Assembly (NCBI RefSeq): GCF_901875575.1
Contig: NZ_CABFMF010000016.1
Location: 1-27,067 of the forward strand
Length of the DNA stretch: 27,067 bases
Origin: an uncultured Streptococcus sp.
Lineage (GTDB): Bacteria > Bacillota > Bacilli > Lactobacillales > Streptococcaceae
Reading direction: 5' to 3'
This document shows positions 7,033 through 14,133 of this stretch, piece after piece; within the stretch, counting starts at the first letter, position 1, and each line of letters opens with the position of its first letter. The notes below the pieces were generated by a model, which searched no databases, was not told the origin of the DNA, and saw only the letters and a program-made list of their open reading frames with translations. Both the position numbers and the translations under genes were made by a program.

Positions 7033-8127
7033 AAAATCCATTTTACCATGAATGGCTAGATTTGTAAAGGGGTTTAAAGCTTTATTTTCACTACCAGAGA
7101 GGTTAAGAAGGAGGGTAAAGGTGCTTCCGAGGCCGTACTGGCTTGTAACTGTGATTTCCCCACCCAATTGATGGGCCAATTCACGCGCGATCGCAAGCCC
7201 TAAGCCATGACCACCTGTTTTCATGTTACGCGAAGTTTCAACACGATAAAGGCGTTTGAAAATATTCTCCAAATCCTCTGGGGCAATGCCCTGCCCCTCA
7301 TCGGTCACACTGATTGAAAGCTGGTTCTTCTCCAGCTTAGCCACCACTTCCAGCTTGGTTCCTGGATCAGAGTATTTAAAAGCGTTATTGATCAGATTCA
7401 CCAAGATACGAGAAAGTTTGGCATAATCTCCCTCAATCCTAGCAGACTCTGGGATTACCTGCAAATGGACATCTCGCTCCTCCTGCTCAATCAAGAACTG
7501 AAATTCACTCATGCACTCAATCAAGAGCTGATCCAGAAAAATGCTGTCTTTGCTGGTCATTTCCATCTGATTTCTAGCTGTATTTAAGGTCAAAAAATTC
7601 AATTCCTCAACCAGTTTATTGAGTCTTTCCGTCTGGCGCCCAATGGTTGCTAGATAATGGTCCTGTTCTCCTTCCTTGATAACCCCATCCAAAATCCCTT
7701 CTACCGTCGCTTGGATTGAAGTGATGGGGGTCTTGATATCATGCGACAGCTGGGCAATCATCAAGCCCTTTTCTCGTTCGCTTTCTTCCAAGGAATCAAA
7801 GGTCGCCTGCAAATCATGGGACATTTCATTGAAAGCTTGGCCTAATTGCTGAAATTCTACAGGGCCTTGAACCTCCAGATTTGATGGAAAGTCCTTGTCC
7901 GCTACCCGCTTAGCATGTTCCTTGAGTTTTCCCAATGAAGTAAAGACCGGTGATAAAAGAAAGAGACTAATCCCAGCACCGACAAAACTAGCTACGAGGG
8001 TCATACCCACTAGAAAATAAATTTCTCTTTCTTCAATTAGCATTCGCTGAATGGCCCAAAAGACCACGATAATCGTTAGAAGTGTTGAAATGACATACCC
8101 CACCAAGATATAACTTTTTAATTTCAT
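7027..8127 (-). CDS. hk08: Sensor histidine kinase of two-component system 08 (SaeS-like)
   Basis: A 366-residue membrane histidine kinase that phosphorylates the response regulator encoded just upstream. Two transmembrane helices (about residues 8-28 and 38-58) are joined by only about 10 outside residues, the design of intramembrane-sensing kinases such as SaeS. A HAMP-like linker follows (about 60-115), then the dimerisation/phosphoacceptor helix with His129 in LSHDIKTPITS. The ATPase domain carries the N box (NLINNAFKYS), the DEGQGIAPED motif and GGHGLGLAIA. The last 15 or so residues (from NPFTNLAIHGKMD) extend past the usual end and overlap the rpsD promoter. It starts at an ATGA overlap with the regulator gene, so the two are co-translated. 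The pneumococcal orthologue is reported to control pavB; the assignment rests on gene order and domains. Confidence 0.92.
   Translation of the reverse strand: MKLKSYILVGYVISTLLTIIVVFWAIQRMLIEEREIYFLVGMTLVASFVGAGISLFLLSPVFTSLGKLKEHAKRVADKDFPSNLEVQGPVEFQQLGQAFNEMSHDLQATFDSLEESEREKGLMIAQLSHDIKTPITSIQATVEGILDGVIKEGEQDHYLATIGRQTERLNKLVEELNFLTLNTARNQMEMTSKDSIFLDQLLIECMSEFQFLIEQEERDVHLQVIPESARIEGDYAKLSRILVNLINNAFKYSDPGTKLEVVAKLEKNQLSISVTDEGQGIAPEDLENIFKRLYRVETSRNMKTGGHGLGLAIARELAHQLGGEITVTSQYGLGSTFTLLLNLSGSENKALNPFTNLAIHGKMDFV
7040..7068 (-). promoter_or_regulatory. Promoter of rpsD, inside the 3' end of hk08
   Basis: On the minus strand TTTACA (7063-7068), a 17-base spacer and TAAAAT (7040-7045) with upstream TG at 7047-7048. 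Transcription should start near 7033. The promoter lies in the last codons of the kinase gene, so rpsD can be transcribed apart from the two-component operon. Confidence 0.65.
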
Positions 8128-8822
8128 TGACTACCTCGTGCTTTCTCAATTTTGTAGCCCAAGCCCCAAACGGTTTTGATGGTGGGTGTTTCTGCACTAG
8201 CATATTTAGCCAACTCCTGTCGCAGAGCATGAATATGAACATTCAAGGTATTAGTATCATCCACATAGTCTTCCTGCCAGACCTTTTCATAGAGATCTGT
8301 CTTAGAGAAAACTCGCTCTGGATTACTGGCTAAAAGCCATAGAAGTTCGAAGGATTTAACTGTCAAATCAAGCGTCACATCTCCTACTTGGACCTCATGA
8401 CTACCGTGATTCATCCGTAAATCCCCGAGACTGACGACTTCTGTCTCACCTCCACGATGAAGGCGACGCAAAATATTGTGGACACGCAAAACCAGCTCAC
8501 GAGGGCTAAAGGGCTTGGCAATAAAGTCATCTGCCCCTAAGCTCAGGCCATAAATCTTGTCCTGCTCGCTAGTCTTAGCCGTGATAAAGAGAAAAGGCTG
8601 ATCTGGAGATTGATACTGAACCTCACTAATCAAATCATAACCATCCATCCGAGGCATCATGATATCTGTAATAATCAAATCAATCGGTTTTCTCTTGAAG
8701 ATTTCTAAGGCCTCTACTCCATCATGGGCCACCAAAACCTGATATCCTGCCTGAACCAGATAACGTTGATGAATATCTGTGATTTCTACCTCGTCGTCAA
8801 CGAGTAAAATTGTCTTTCCCAT
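8124..8822 (-). CDS. rr08: Response regulator of two-component system 08 (SaeR-like, OmpR family)
   Basis: A 232-residue DNA-binding response regulator. The receiver domain (about residues 1-115) shows the acidic pair LLVDDE, the phosphoacceptor Asp53 in LIITDIMMPRMDG, Thr81 and Lys103 in FIAKPFSPRE. The C-terminal winged helix (about 135-230) is of OmpR type, ending TIKTVWGLGYKIE. A longer frame begins at 8858, but the ATG at 8820-8822 has AGGAGA five bases upstream and gives the usual N-terminus MGKTILLVDDE. Its stop overlaps the kinase start (ATGA). It lies 122 bp downstream of pavB with no clear terminator between, so read-through from the adhesin gene is possible besides its own promoter. 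Confidence 0.95.
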   Translation of the reverse strand: MGKTILLVDDEVEITDIHQRYLVQAGYQVLVAHDGVEALEIFKRKPIDLIITDIMMPRMDGYDLISEVQYQSPDQPFLFITAKTSEQDKIYGLSLGADDFIAKPFSPRELVLRVHNILRRLHRGGETEVVSLGDLRMNHGSHEVQVGDVTLDLTVKSFELLWLLASNPERVFSKTDLYEKVWQEDYVDDTNTLNVHIHALRQELAKYASAETPTIKTVWGLGYKIEKARGSQ

Positions 8823-8859
8823 CTGTCTCTCCTTTGAAAAAACAGTGCTATACCACAAT

Positions 8860-8868
8860 AGTATAACA
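8860..8868 (-). promoter_or_regulatory. Extended -10 promoter of rr08-hk08
   Basis: TGTTATACT on the minus strand (8860-8868), an extended -10, with only a weak -35 match (TTCGTA, 8884-8889). It lies about 40 bases upstream of the rr08 start. Confidence 0.55.
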
Positions 8869-8944
8869 CTATTTTTATCTCTTTACGAACATTCTAAACG
8901 ATATCTGGATTTTTCATATCCTAGATAGAAAGTCTGTAGCTAGA

Positions 8945-10612
8945 CTAGTCATTTTCCTCTTTTTTAGCTTTCAAGCCGAGTCCACCTAGCAGTCCAGCCA
9001 AGGCTAATCCAAAGAATCCAAGAGTAGCCATTGAGGTTTGGGCTTCACCAGTATATGGAAGCATGTCTTTTTGTTCTTTCATGTGAGCAGCCATCATTGG
9101 ACTTGACACCTTGTTAGTAGATGCCATCTTGCCTTCATCAGGCATTTTACTTGAGGTTACCATAGGCTGGCTGGTATTCATGGTTTTGTCCTGCTCTTTG
9201 TTAGTCATCATCTTATCTTGGCTAGCAGCTGGCATTTGAGATTTCATCTCATTGAGGGACTTATACCCATTCAAGTTCACTGTCAATTCTTTAGTCGCTA
9301 CTAGATTGCTCAAGTCTGCCTTGCCGTCTTTCGCACCGTACACCTTGATGGTAGCTTTATAGCTTTGTGTACCATTTTGTTTCAAGAGTTCAAGCAAATC
9401 TTTATCAGATTTACCTTGGGTACCTGCTAAATCTACTTCATAGAAGTAAAGGCCTTTGCCCAATTTCTCTACTGGTGGAAGAGCAGGATTTTTGGCCGAA
9501 CCATTGTCTGACCATGGAGCCTTGTCGGATGCTTTCAAGATAAGGCGAGTTAACATACCATCACCAGCGAAGAATTCATATGGAATGACTTGGTTGACAC
9601 CAGCTGTGAATGGACCTGGGAAGTTGGCTTTGTCTAGGTAAGTTGCTGGGACATCTACTGTATCTTTAGTATTGTCAGCCACACCTTTTTGGACTTCATC
9701 TGGAGTAGTTAAGCCATTCAAGTTGACATCCAAATTTTTAGTCGCTACAAGGTTGCTCAAATCGGCCTTGCCATCTTTGGCACCGTACACCTTGATAGTA
9801 GCTTTATAGCTTTGAGTGCCGTTTTGTTTCAAGAGGTCTAGAAGCTCTTTATCTGATTTTCCTTGAGTACCTGCCAAGTCCACTTCATAGAAGTAGAGGC
9901 CTTTACCTAATTTCTCTACTGGTGGAAGAGCAGGATTTTTGGCCGAACCATTGTCTGACCATGGAGCCTTGTCGGATGCTTTCAAGATAAGGCGAGTTAA
10001 CATACCGTCACCAGCGAAGAATTCATATGGAATAACTTGGTTGACACCAGCTGTGAACGGACCTGGGAAATTAGCTTTGTCCAAGTATGTAGCTGGGACG
10101 TCTACTGTATCTTTAGTATTGTCAGCCACGCCTTTTTGCACTTCAGCTGGAGTGGTGGCTGGTTGCGCTTCATTTGCTTCACGGTCTTGTCCAGAAACTG
10201 TAGATGCAGGGCTTTCTACAGGTTTAACCGCATCTTCTGCTTGTTTCTTATATTCTGGTTTTGCTTGCACTTCTTCTTTTGGTGCTACTACTGATTCTTT
10301 AGCACCTGCATCTGCTTTTTCTGGAGAGCTTGCAGTATCCAAGCTTGCTTTAGGTGTTGAGTCTGCCTGTTCTGAAGGAAGAGCTGTATCGACTGCTTCT
10401 TTGAGAAGTTCTGCTGGCAAGTCACTCTTTTCACTCACCGAAGTAGCATCTGGCACAACTTGAGCAGGGGTCGGATTGACCACATCAGCACGTACAGAAC
10501 TTGGCTGACCAACTAGGACAAAGAAGCCACTGGCCACAACAACTGAGGCAACACCGACACTAAGACGGCGGATAGACCAACGAGTATATCTTTGATTTGG
10601 ATTGAATTTCAT
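8945..10612 (-). CDS. pavB: PavB-like SSURE-repeat adhesin, sortase-anchored
   Basis: A 555-residue wall-anchored surface protein. Its pneumococcal orthologue PavB binds fibronectin and plasminogen through SSURE repeats. Residues 12-30 hold a YSIRK-type signal (WSIRRLSVGVASVVVASG), with cleavage near 42. Residues 43-156 are an Ala/Glu/Lys/Pro linker. Residues 157-305 and 306-454 are two nearly identical 149-residue SSURE repeats, each starting EVQKGVADNTKDTVDVPATY. Residues 455-517 are unusually methionine-rich. The sorting signal LPYTG (518-522) is followed by a hydrophobic helix and a KAKKEEND tail. The start has AAGGAG six bases upstream. Only two repeats are present; copy number varies between strains in this family. 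A SaeR-like site lies at its promoter and TCS08 is encoded next door, supporting the assignment. Confidence 0.92.
   Translation of the reverse strand: MKFNPNQRYTRWSIRRLSVGVASVVVASGFFVLVGQPSSVRADVVNPTPAQVVPDATSVSEKSDLPAELLKEAVDTALPSEQADSTPKASLDTASSPEKADAGAKESVVAPKEEVQAKPEYKKQAEDAVKPVESPASTVSGQDREANEAQPATTPAEVQKGVADNTKDTVDVPATYLDKANFPGPFTAGVNQVIPYEFFAGDGMLTRLILKASDKAPWSDNGSAKNPALPPVEKLGKGLYFYEVDLAGTQGKSDKELLDLLKQNGTQSYKATIKVYGAKDGKADLSNLVATKNLDVNLNGLTTPDEVQKGVADNTKDTVDVPATYLDKANFPGPFTAGVNQVIPYEFFAGDGMLTRLILKASDKAPWSDNGSAKNPALPPVEKLGKGLYFYEVDLAGTQGKSDKDLLELLKQNGTQSYKATIKVYGAKDGKADLSNLVATKELTVNLNGYKSLNEMKSQMPAASQDKMMTNKEQDKTMNTSQPMVTSSKMPDEGKMASTNKVSSPMMAAHMKEQKDMLPYTGEAQTSMATLGFFGLALAGLLGGLGLKAKKEEND
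9280..10173 (-). repeat. Two 447-bp tandem SSURE repeats
   Basis: The coding repeats have a period of exactly 447 bp (149 codons). For example, AATTTCTCTACTGGTGG occurs at 9462 and again at 9909. The copies differ by scattered, mostly silent changes, and at the protein level only a few residues differ (for example ELLDLLKQ versus DLLELLKQ). Confidence 0.85.
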
Positions 10613-10650
10613 AGGATTCTCCTTAGAGTTTTTCTTTATTTGATGACTCT

Positions 10651-10692
10651 AGTATAATCTCCTAAAATTAAAAAGGATTAAGAAAAAGTTAA
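10651..10692 (-). promoter_or_regulatory. pavB promoter with SaeR-like half-site pair
   Basis: The minus strand has TATACT (10651-10656) about 40 bases upstream of pavB, with a poor -35. At 10677-10692 the plus strand reads ATTAA, six bases, GTTAA. This differs in one base from the S. aureus SaeR consensus GTTAA-N6-GTTAA and overlaps the -35 region. Further TTAA units flank it at 10-12 base spacing. Regulation by RR08 through this site is inferred. Confidence 0.5.
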
Positions 10693-10735
10693 AATTTTTC
10701 TTAAATCCCTCTTATAAAATACTTATATTAATTTT

Positions 10736-11401
10736 CTACGAATTTAATTCCGCCAAGTCATCTAGATACTGGTTGTTAATGACCGCCAAGATATAGGCAT
10801 CTGCCTTCAAGAGGTCATTAGGTCCAAACTGGACATCCAGCGGTGAATTTTCTTGTTCACGAAATCCTAGGACATTGAGGTTATACTTGCCGCGTAAATC
10901 TAGCTGACTCAAACTTTGACCAACCCAAGCACTCGGTATCTTCATCTCTACAACAGAAACATTTTTATCTAATTGAAGGACATCGACGCAATTATGAAAC
11001 AAAATATTCTGTGCGAGAGACTGTCCCATTTCATACTCAGGTGAGATGACCACATCTGCACCGATTTTTTCCAAGACCTTTTTGGCTGTATGACTTTTGA
11101 CCTTAGCAATAACAGTCGGTACTCCCAAACTCTTACAGTGCATGACTGCAAGAACACTGGACTCTAGACTTTCTCCCGTCGCAACGACAACCGTATCACA
11201 GGTATCAATCCCCGCAGTTCTGAGGAGTTCCTCATCTGTAATATCGCCCACAACTCCACGCGCCAAAACTGGCTCAAATTGATTGATATGCTCTTCGTGG
11301 TCATCAATGGCAATAATATTCATATCTTGTTTGGCGAGCGCTGTCAGGACACTGGTCCCAAAAATTCCCAAACCTAATATTCCAATCGTACGATCTGACA
11401 T
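10736..11401 (-). CDS. cabP: RCK-domain K+ channel regulator (TrkA/KtrA type; pneumococcal CabP)
   Basis: A 221-residue cytoplasmic gating subunit for the K+ uptake channel encoded upstream. The RCK-N nucleotide-binding Rossmann domain (residues about 1-125) opens with IGILGLGIFG, the GxGxxG motif at 10-15. The RCK-C domain (about 135-221) is where the pneumococcal protein CabP binds cyclic di-AMP, which blocks its contact with the channel; that function is from the literature on the orthologue. The ATG at 11399-11401 follows AAGGAAG and gives the normal length; an upstream in-frame start at 11422 is less likely. It lies 13 bp after trkH and is co-transcribed with it. Confidence 0.92.
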   Translation of the reverse strand: MSDRTIGILGLGIFGTSVLTALAKQDMNIIAIDDHEEHINQFEPVLARGVVGDITDEELLRTAGIDTCDTVVVATGESLESSVLAVMHCKSLGVPTVIAKVKSHTAKKVLEKIGADVVISPEYEMGQSLAQNILFHNCVDVLQLDKNVSVVEMKIPSAWVGQSLSQLDLRGKYNLNVLGFREQENSPLDVQFGPNDLLKADAYILAVINNQYLDDLAELNS

Positions 11402-11414
11402 CGTTCTTCCTTTC

Positions 11415-12794
11415 TTATCCAATGCTAATATCTGCTTTCATATACTGAATCAAATCTTTCTTATCAGGCTGGTAATCCGCTAGACTAACCAGCAAGGTCA
11501 AGGGACCGATACGGCCAATAAACATGAGCACCATGACAATGCTGAGAGCTAGTTTGCCCAATTCTGGCGTCAGATTTGCCGTTACCCCAACTGTCGCAAG
11601 AGCTGAAATGGTCTCAAACATGAGGTAGATAAATCGCGGTGTTCCTTCTGCCGTAATTCCCAACAACATCAAGCCCAACAAGAAGGTCATCAAAAAGATA
11701 ATGAAGACACTAAAGGATTTTTGGACTGTTCGAGCCTCAATGGTTCTCTGCGCAACATTGGCATGAGGTAAGCCCAGCAATTCACTACGCGCAAAAACCA
11801 ACAAGACAAAGAAAGTCGTAATCTTGAGCCCCCCAGCCGTCCCTCCAGGCGCTCCTCCGAGAAACATCTGTAGGATATAGATAAACAAGGTCACAGGTCG
11901 AGCTTGGGTGTAGTCAATAGAAGCAAAGCCAGCCGTTCTCATGCTGACAGTTTGGAAAAAACTGACCAGCACTTTCTCTGGAACGCTGAGATTGCCAATG
12001 GTTCCTGGATTGTACCACTCCGTAAAGAGTGTGGATACTGTCCCAAACAGCAAAATCCCTGCAGTCAAGAAGAGGACTAGTTTGGTGTGGAAACGCAGAC
12101 GGCGTTTTTTCTTCTTGTCAAACTGGGTTGCCAAGTCAAACCAGACCATAAAGCCTAGACCACCAGTGATAATCAAGCCAGCAATGACCAGATTGATCAA
12201 GGGATCCGTCTGAAAAGCCACTAAACTGCTACTACCAAAATTATCAAAACCAGCATTACAAAAGGCTGAAATGGCTAAGAAAATAGAGGTAAAAATGCCC
12301 CGTCCCCAGCCGAACTCAGGAATAAAACGGAAACTTAGCAGGAAGGCACCCAAGCCCTCCACCAGAAAAGTCGTCAAAAAGATGGACCGCATAAAGGCCT
12401 TCAGCGACCGAGTCTCCCCGTAACTAAAACTCTCCTGAATGGTTTCACGACTGCGAAGACTGAGCTTTTGCTTTCCCTGAATATAAAAGACCCCGATAAA
12501 AGTCATGAGCCCCAGACCACCAATCTGTATCAAGAGCATACAAATCAACTGCCCCCAGACATTATAGGTCGTAGCCACTGGTTGCGTAAAAAGGCCAGTC
12601 ACACAGACCATGGACACCGTCGTAAAAAGATGGTCAAAATAAGTAGCCTGCGAACCACTCGCCTGAACAAAAGGTAAGCTCAAAAGGAGAGAACCTATAA
12701 AAATAACTCCAGCGAAACTTAAAAAGATGCGACGAGCTGGTGAAAGTCCACCCAAGACCCTTTCAATTTTTTTCACAAATAATTTGAATAACAT
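11415..12794 (-). CDS. trkH: K+ uptake channel subunit (TrkH/KtrB family)
   Basis: A 459-residue integral membrane protein that imports K+. It has the four pore-loop repeats of the superfamily, each with its filter glycine: SMVCVTGLF (about residue 61), ISAFCNAGFDNFGS, VSMRTAGFAS and ISALATVGVTANLT. The intramembrane loop after the third pore is visible as the glycine-rich GGAPGGTAGG. Gating is by the RCK protein encoded 13 bp downstream. No ribosome-binding site precedes the ATG at 12792-12794. Instead an extended -10 promoter ends six bases before it, so the message may be leaderless. The phosphorylase gene ends 33 bp upstream on the same strand, so read-through is also possible. Confidence 0.93.
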   Translation of the reverse strand: MLFKLFVKKIERVLGGLSPARRIFLSFAGVIFIGSLLLSLPFVQASGSQATYFDHLFTTVSMVCVTGLFTQPVATTYNVWGQLICMLLIQIGGLGLMTFIGVFYIQGKQKLSLRSRETIQESFSYGETRSLKAFMRSIFLTTFLVEGLGAFLLSFRFIPEFGWGRGIFTSIFLAISAFCNAGFDNFGSSSLVAFQTDPLINLVIAGLIITGGLGFMVWFDLATQFDKKKKRRLRFHTKLVLFLTAGILLFGTVSTLFTEWYNPGTIGNLSVPEKVLVSFFQTVSMRTAGFASIDYTQARPVTLFIYILQMFLGGAPGGTAGGLKITTFFVLLVFARSELLGLPHANVAQRTIEARTVQKSFSVFIIFLMTFLLGLMLLGITAEGTPRFIYLMFETISALATVGVTANLTPELGKLALSIVMVLMFIGRIGPLTLLVSLADYQPDKKDLIQYMKADISIG

Positions 12795-12800
12795 ACATCC

Positions 12801-12809
12801 ATTGTACCA
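12801..12809 (-). promoter_or_regulatory. Extended -10 promoter abutting the trkH start codon
   Basis: TGGTACAAT on the minus strand, followed by six bases and then the trkH ATG. The predicted first transcribed base falls on or next to the A of ATG. No -35 match is seen 16-18 bases upstream. Confidence 0.4.
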
Positions 12810-12827
12810 TAAAAAGAAGAGGAGTAG

Positions 12828-13592
12828 CTAGATCTGAAAGGCAATCTCAAGGCAGAGTTCCAAGGCCTTCTCGAAAGCTTCTGAACCCCAGTCACGACTA
12901 TCGTACTGGTCCAAGTCTGCTAAGGAATCAGCTGTGAACAACAACTCTCCCCAGACAACCCCACGCAGTTGGGCTACTGCCGCAAGCGCAGAACACTCCA
13001 TCTCTACAACAGCACAGCCTTCTTCCTTACGATAAACCACCTTTTCAGCCGTTTCTCGGTAAAAACCGTCTGTCGTCCAGGTCACGACTTCTTCATAAGG
13101 AATCCCTCTGTCTTCCAAAACTTGCTCAATAGCAGCAATAGCCTCTGCCTGCATTTCCATATAACGAGAAGGTGCCACATAGTGATAACTAGCTCCTTCA
13201 TCTCGCAGAGCCCGAACAGGGACTAGAAAGGCATTTTCCTCTATATCAGCTAAGACTCCACAGGTACCTGTTGAAATCATCTGCTCCACACCATAGCCAA
13301 TCAACCAATCCATAAACTGGGCCGCTGGAGCGGAGCCGACAGGCGCTTGAGCCAGACAAATCTTCTCACCCTTGTAGTTGATGACGTAGACTGGATAGGT
13401 CTTGGTGGCAGAAATGAATTCGCCGACACATTCTGCCCCTACTTCCCTGGCATAGCGGTCAATCTCCTCACCTAAAAAAGCATAGACACACTTCTTTGGC
13501 AAGTGCAAATCCATCCCCTCGTGATTGGGCATGATGACTGCCTGAGGATTGTTATCAAACTCTAAAATAGGAATCGCATGTTTCTGAATCAT
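12828..13592 (-). CDS. Nucleoside phosphorylase (Pnp/Udp family)
   Basis: A 254-residue cytoplasmic enzyme of the PNP/UDP phosphorylase family, expected to cleave a purine or uridine nucleoside with phosphate to base and ribose-1-phosphate. Family signatures are the phosphate/ribose-binding segment MISTGTCGVLADIEENAF and the nucleoside-site motif VVEMECSALAAVAQLRGV near residue 205. The frame is open to 13700, but the ATG at 13590-13592 has AGGAGG six bases upstream and a strong promoter just before it, so I chose that start. Exact substrate is not evident. The end lies 33 bp before trkH. Confidence 0.88.
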   Translation of the reverse strand: MIQKHAIPILEFDNNPQAVIMPNHEGMDLHLPKKCVYAFLGEEIDRYAREVGAECVGEFISATKTYPVYVINYKGEKICLAQAPVGSAPAAQFMDWLIGYGVEQMISTGTCGVLADIEENAFLVPVRALRDEGASYHYVAPSRYMEMQAEAIAAIEQVLEDRGIPYEEVVTWTTDGFYRETAEKVVYRKEEGCAVVEMECSALAAVAQLRGVVWGELLFTADSLADLDQYDSRDWGSEAFEKALELCLEIAFQI

Positions 13593-13617
13593 AGCCCACC
13601 TCCTCTGATTTTGTACT

Positions 13618-13645
13618 ATTGTATCAAAAGATGACAAAGTGTCAA
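13618..13645 (-). promoter_or_regulatory. Promoter of the phosphorylase gene, with palindrome over the -35
   Basis: TTGACA (13640-13645), 16 bases and TACAAT (13618-13623) with the extended TGA. The -35 lies inside the perfect inverted repeat TGACA-nnn-TGTCA (13632-13644), a possible operator. The leader would be only about 18 nt. Confidence 0.75.
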
Positions 13646-13693
13646 GGAGGAGGCTGAGGAACTGAGGAGAAAAACAATACAATCGCAACATTT

Positions 13694-13722
13694 TTAACAT
13701 AGACTCTTTTTAATGGTACAAT
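13694..13722 (+). promoter_or_regulatory. Promoter of a short plus-strand RNA
   Basis: TTAACA (13694-13699), exactly 17 bases, and TACAAT (13717-13722) with extended TGG. This is among the best promoters in the window, although no plus-strand gene follows. Confidence 0.7.
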
Positions 13723-13728
13723 GGACTT

Positions 13729-13796
13729 GCTTAAAAGTTCGATGAAATAAGCATATAAGAAAACACCACCGGTTGCCGCTAGTGGTGTTTTTTTGC
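13729..13796 (+). ncRNA. Candidate ~65-nt antisense RNA (RNA II-like antitoxin)
   Basis: A predicted transcript from the promoter at 13694-13722 to the terminator at 13761-13796. It would fold into a 5' hairpin GCTTA (13729-13733) / TAAGC (13748-13752) and the terminator stem. It runs against the minus-strand peptide transcript and shares its terminator. Size and layout match RNA II, the antitoxin of Fst/par modules. No coding potential worth noting. The transcript is predicted, not shown. Confidence 0.5.
13755..13796. terminator. Bidirectional terminator shared by two convergent short RNAs
   Basis: Stem AAACACCAC (13761-13769) / GTGGTGTTT (13782-13790) with a 12-base loop. On the plus strand it is followed by seven or more T residues. 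On the minus strand it is followed by TTTTCTTAT. It can therefore stop transcription from both sides. Confidence 0.8.
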
Positions 13797-13816
13797 GCTT
13801 GTTCAAGGCACTCAGG

Positions 13817-13909
13817 CTATTTCTTTTTCTTGTCGCATTTGCTTGCTACAAATCGGATAAGCCACTCTGATAAGATATTCGCTAGTATACCAGAAGGAAA
13901 ACTACTCAA
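13817..13909 (-). CDS. Candidate Fst-like type I toxin peptide (30 aa)
   Basis: A short ORF of 30 codons that gene callers would miss. It starts at TTG (13907-13909), just after AAAGAGGG, and ends at TAG (13817-13819). The peptide has an N-terminal hydrophobic helix, SSFPSGILANILSEWL, then IRFVASK and a charged tail CDKKKK. Fst/Ldr-type toxins are 25-35 residues long and have one membrane helix with a proline near its start, a G-I...W-L pattern and a charged tail; here GI and WL are seven residues apart. The spacing of the SD-like GAGGG to the TTG is short, so the start may be weak or decayed. The ORF lies inside a predicted RNA of about 220 nt, convergent with the 65-nt RNA. The expected action would be membrane damage when unpaired from the antisense RNA. 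Identity is inferred from layout and sequence pattern only. Confidence 0.45.
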   Translation of the reverse strand: MSSFPSGILANILSEWLIRFVASKCDKKKK

Positions 13910-13981
13910 TACCCTCTTTAATTTCAAGAAATTTAAGTAAACAAAAACAAGTGACTTAACAATCTAGCCTTGAGAGCTACG

Positions 13982-13987
13982 ATTATA
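13982..13987 (-). promoter_or_regulatory. Possible -10 for the peptide-encoding RNA
   Basis: TATAAT on the minus strand with no good -35 match. A start near 13975 would give an RNA of about 220 nt ending at the shared terminator, close to the roughly 210 nt of RNA I in known par loci. A TGGTATACT at 13884-13892 is an alternative, but it lies inside the peptide ORF. Confidence 0.3.
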
Positions 13988-14133
13988 AAATCACTCGTAA
14001 ACTATTAATCTATAATCGATATAAAAAATATACTAGTAATTGCCTATAATTGCTGCCTTGAAAGAAAAGTATTTGTGTCTTACTCTATCTGGAAGTTATT
14101 ATCAAATTTTTAAGAGATCCACTTTCAAGATAA

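Noticed and set aside
9456..10463. Plus-strand open frames of 61-174 codons across the pavB repeats
   Set aside because: Antisense shadows of the SSURE repeats; the two share the same sequence because the repeat is duplicated. No promoter or ribosome site.
13593..13700. Longer phosphorylase start at 13700
   Set aside because: The added 36 residues do not resemble the family, cover the promoter, and the ATG at 13592 has a perfect ribosome site.
13694..13796. A CiaR-dependent csRNA
   Set aside because: Size is near, but the required TTTAAG-N5-TTTAAG repeat at the promoter is absent and the genomic neighbourhood differs from the csRNA loci I know.
13884..13892. TGGTATACT on the minus strand as promoter of a ~120-nt RNA
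   Set aside because: It has the extended -10 form but no -35, and it lies within the peptide ORF where the codons TCT GGT ATA CTA explain it. Kept only as an alternative to the -10 at 13982.
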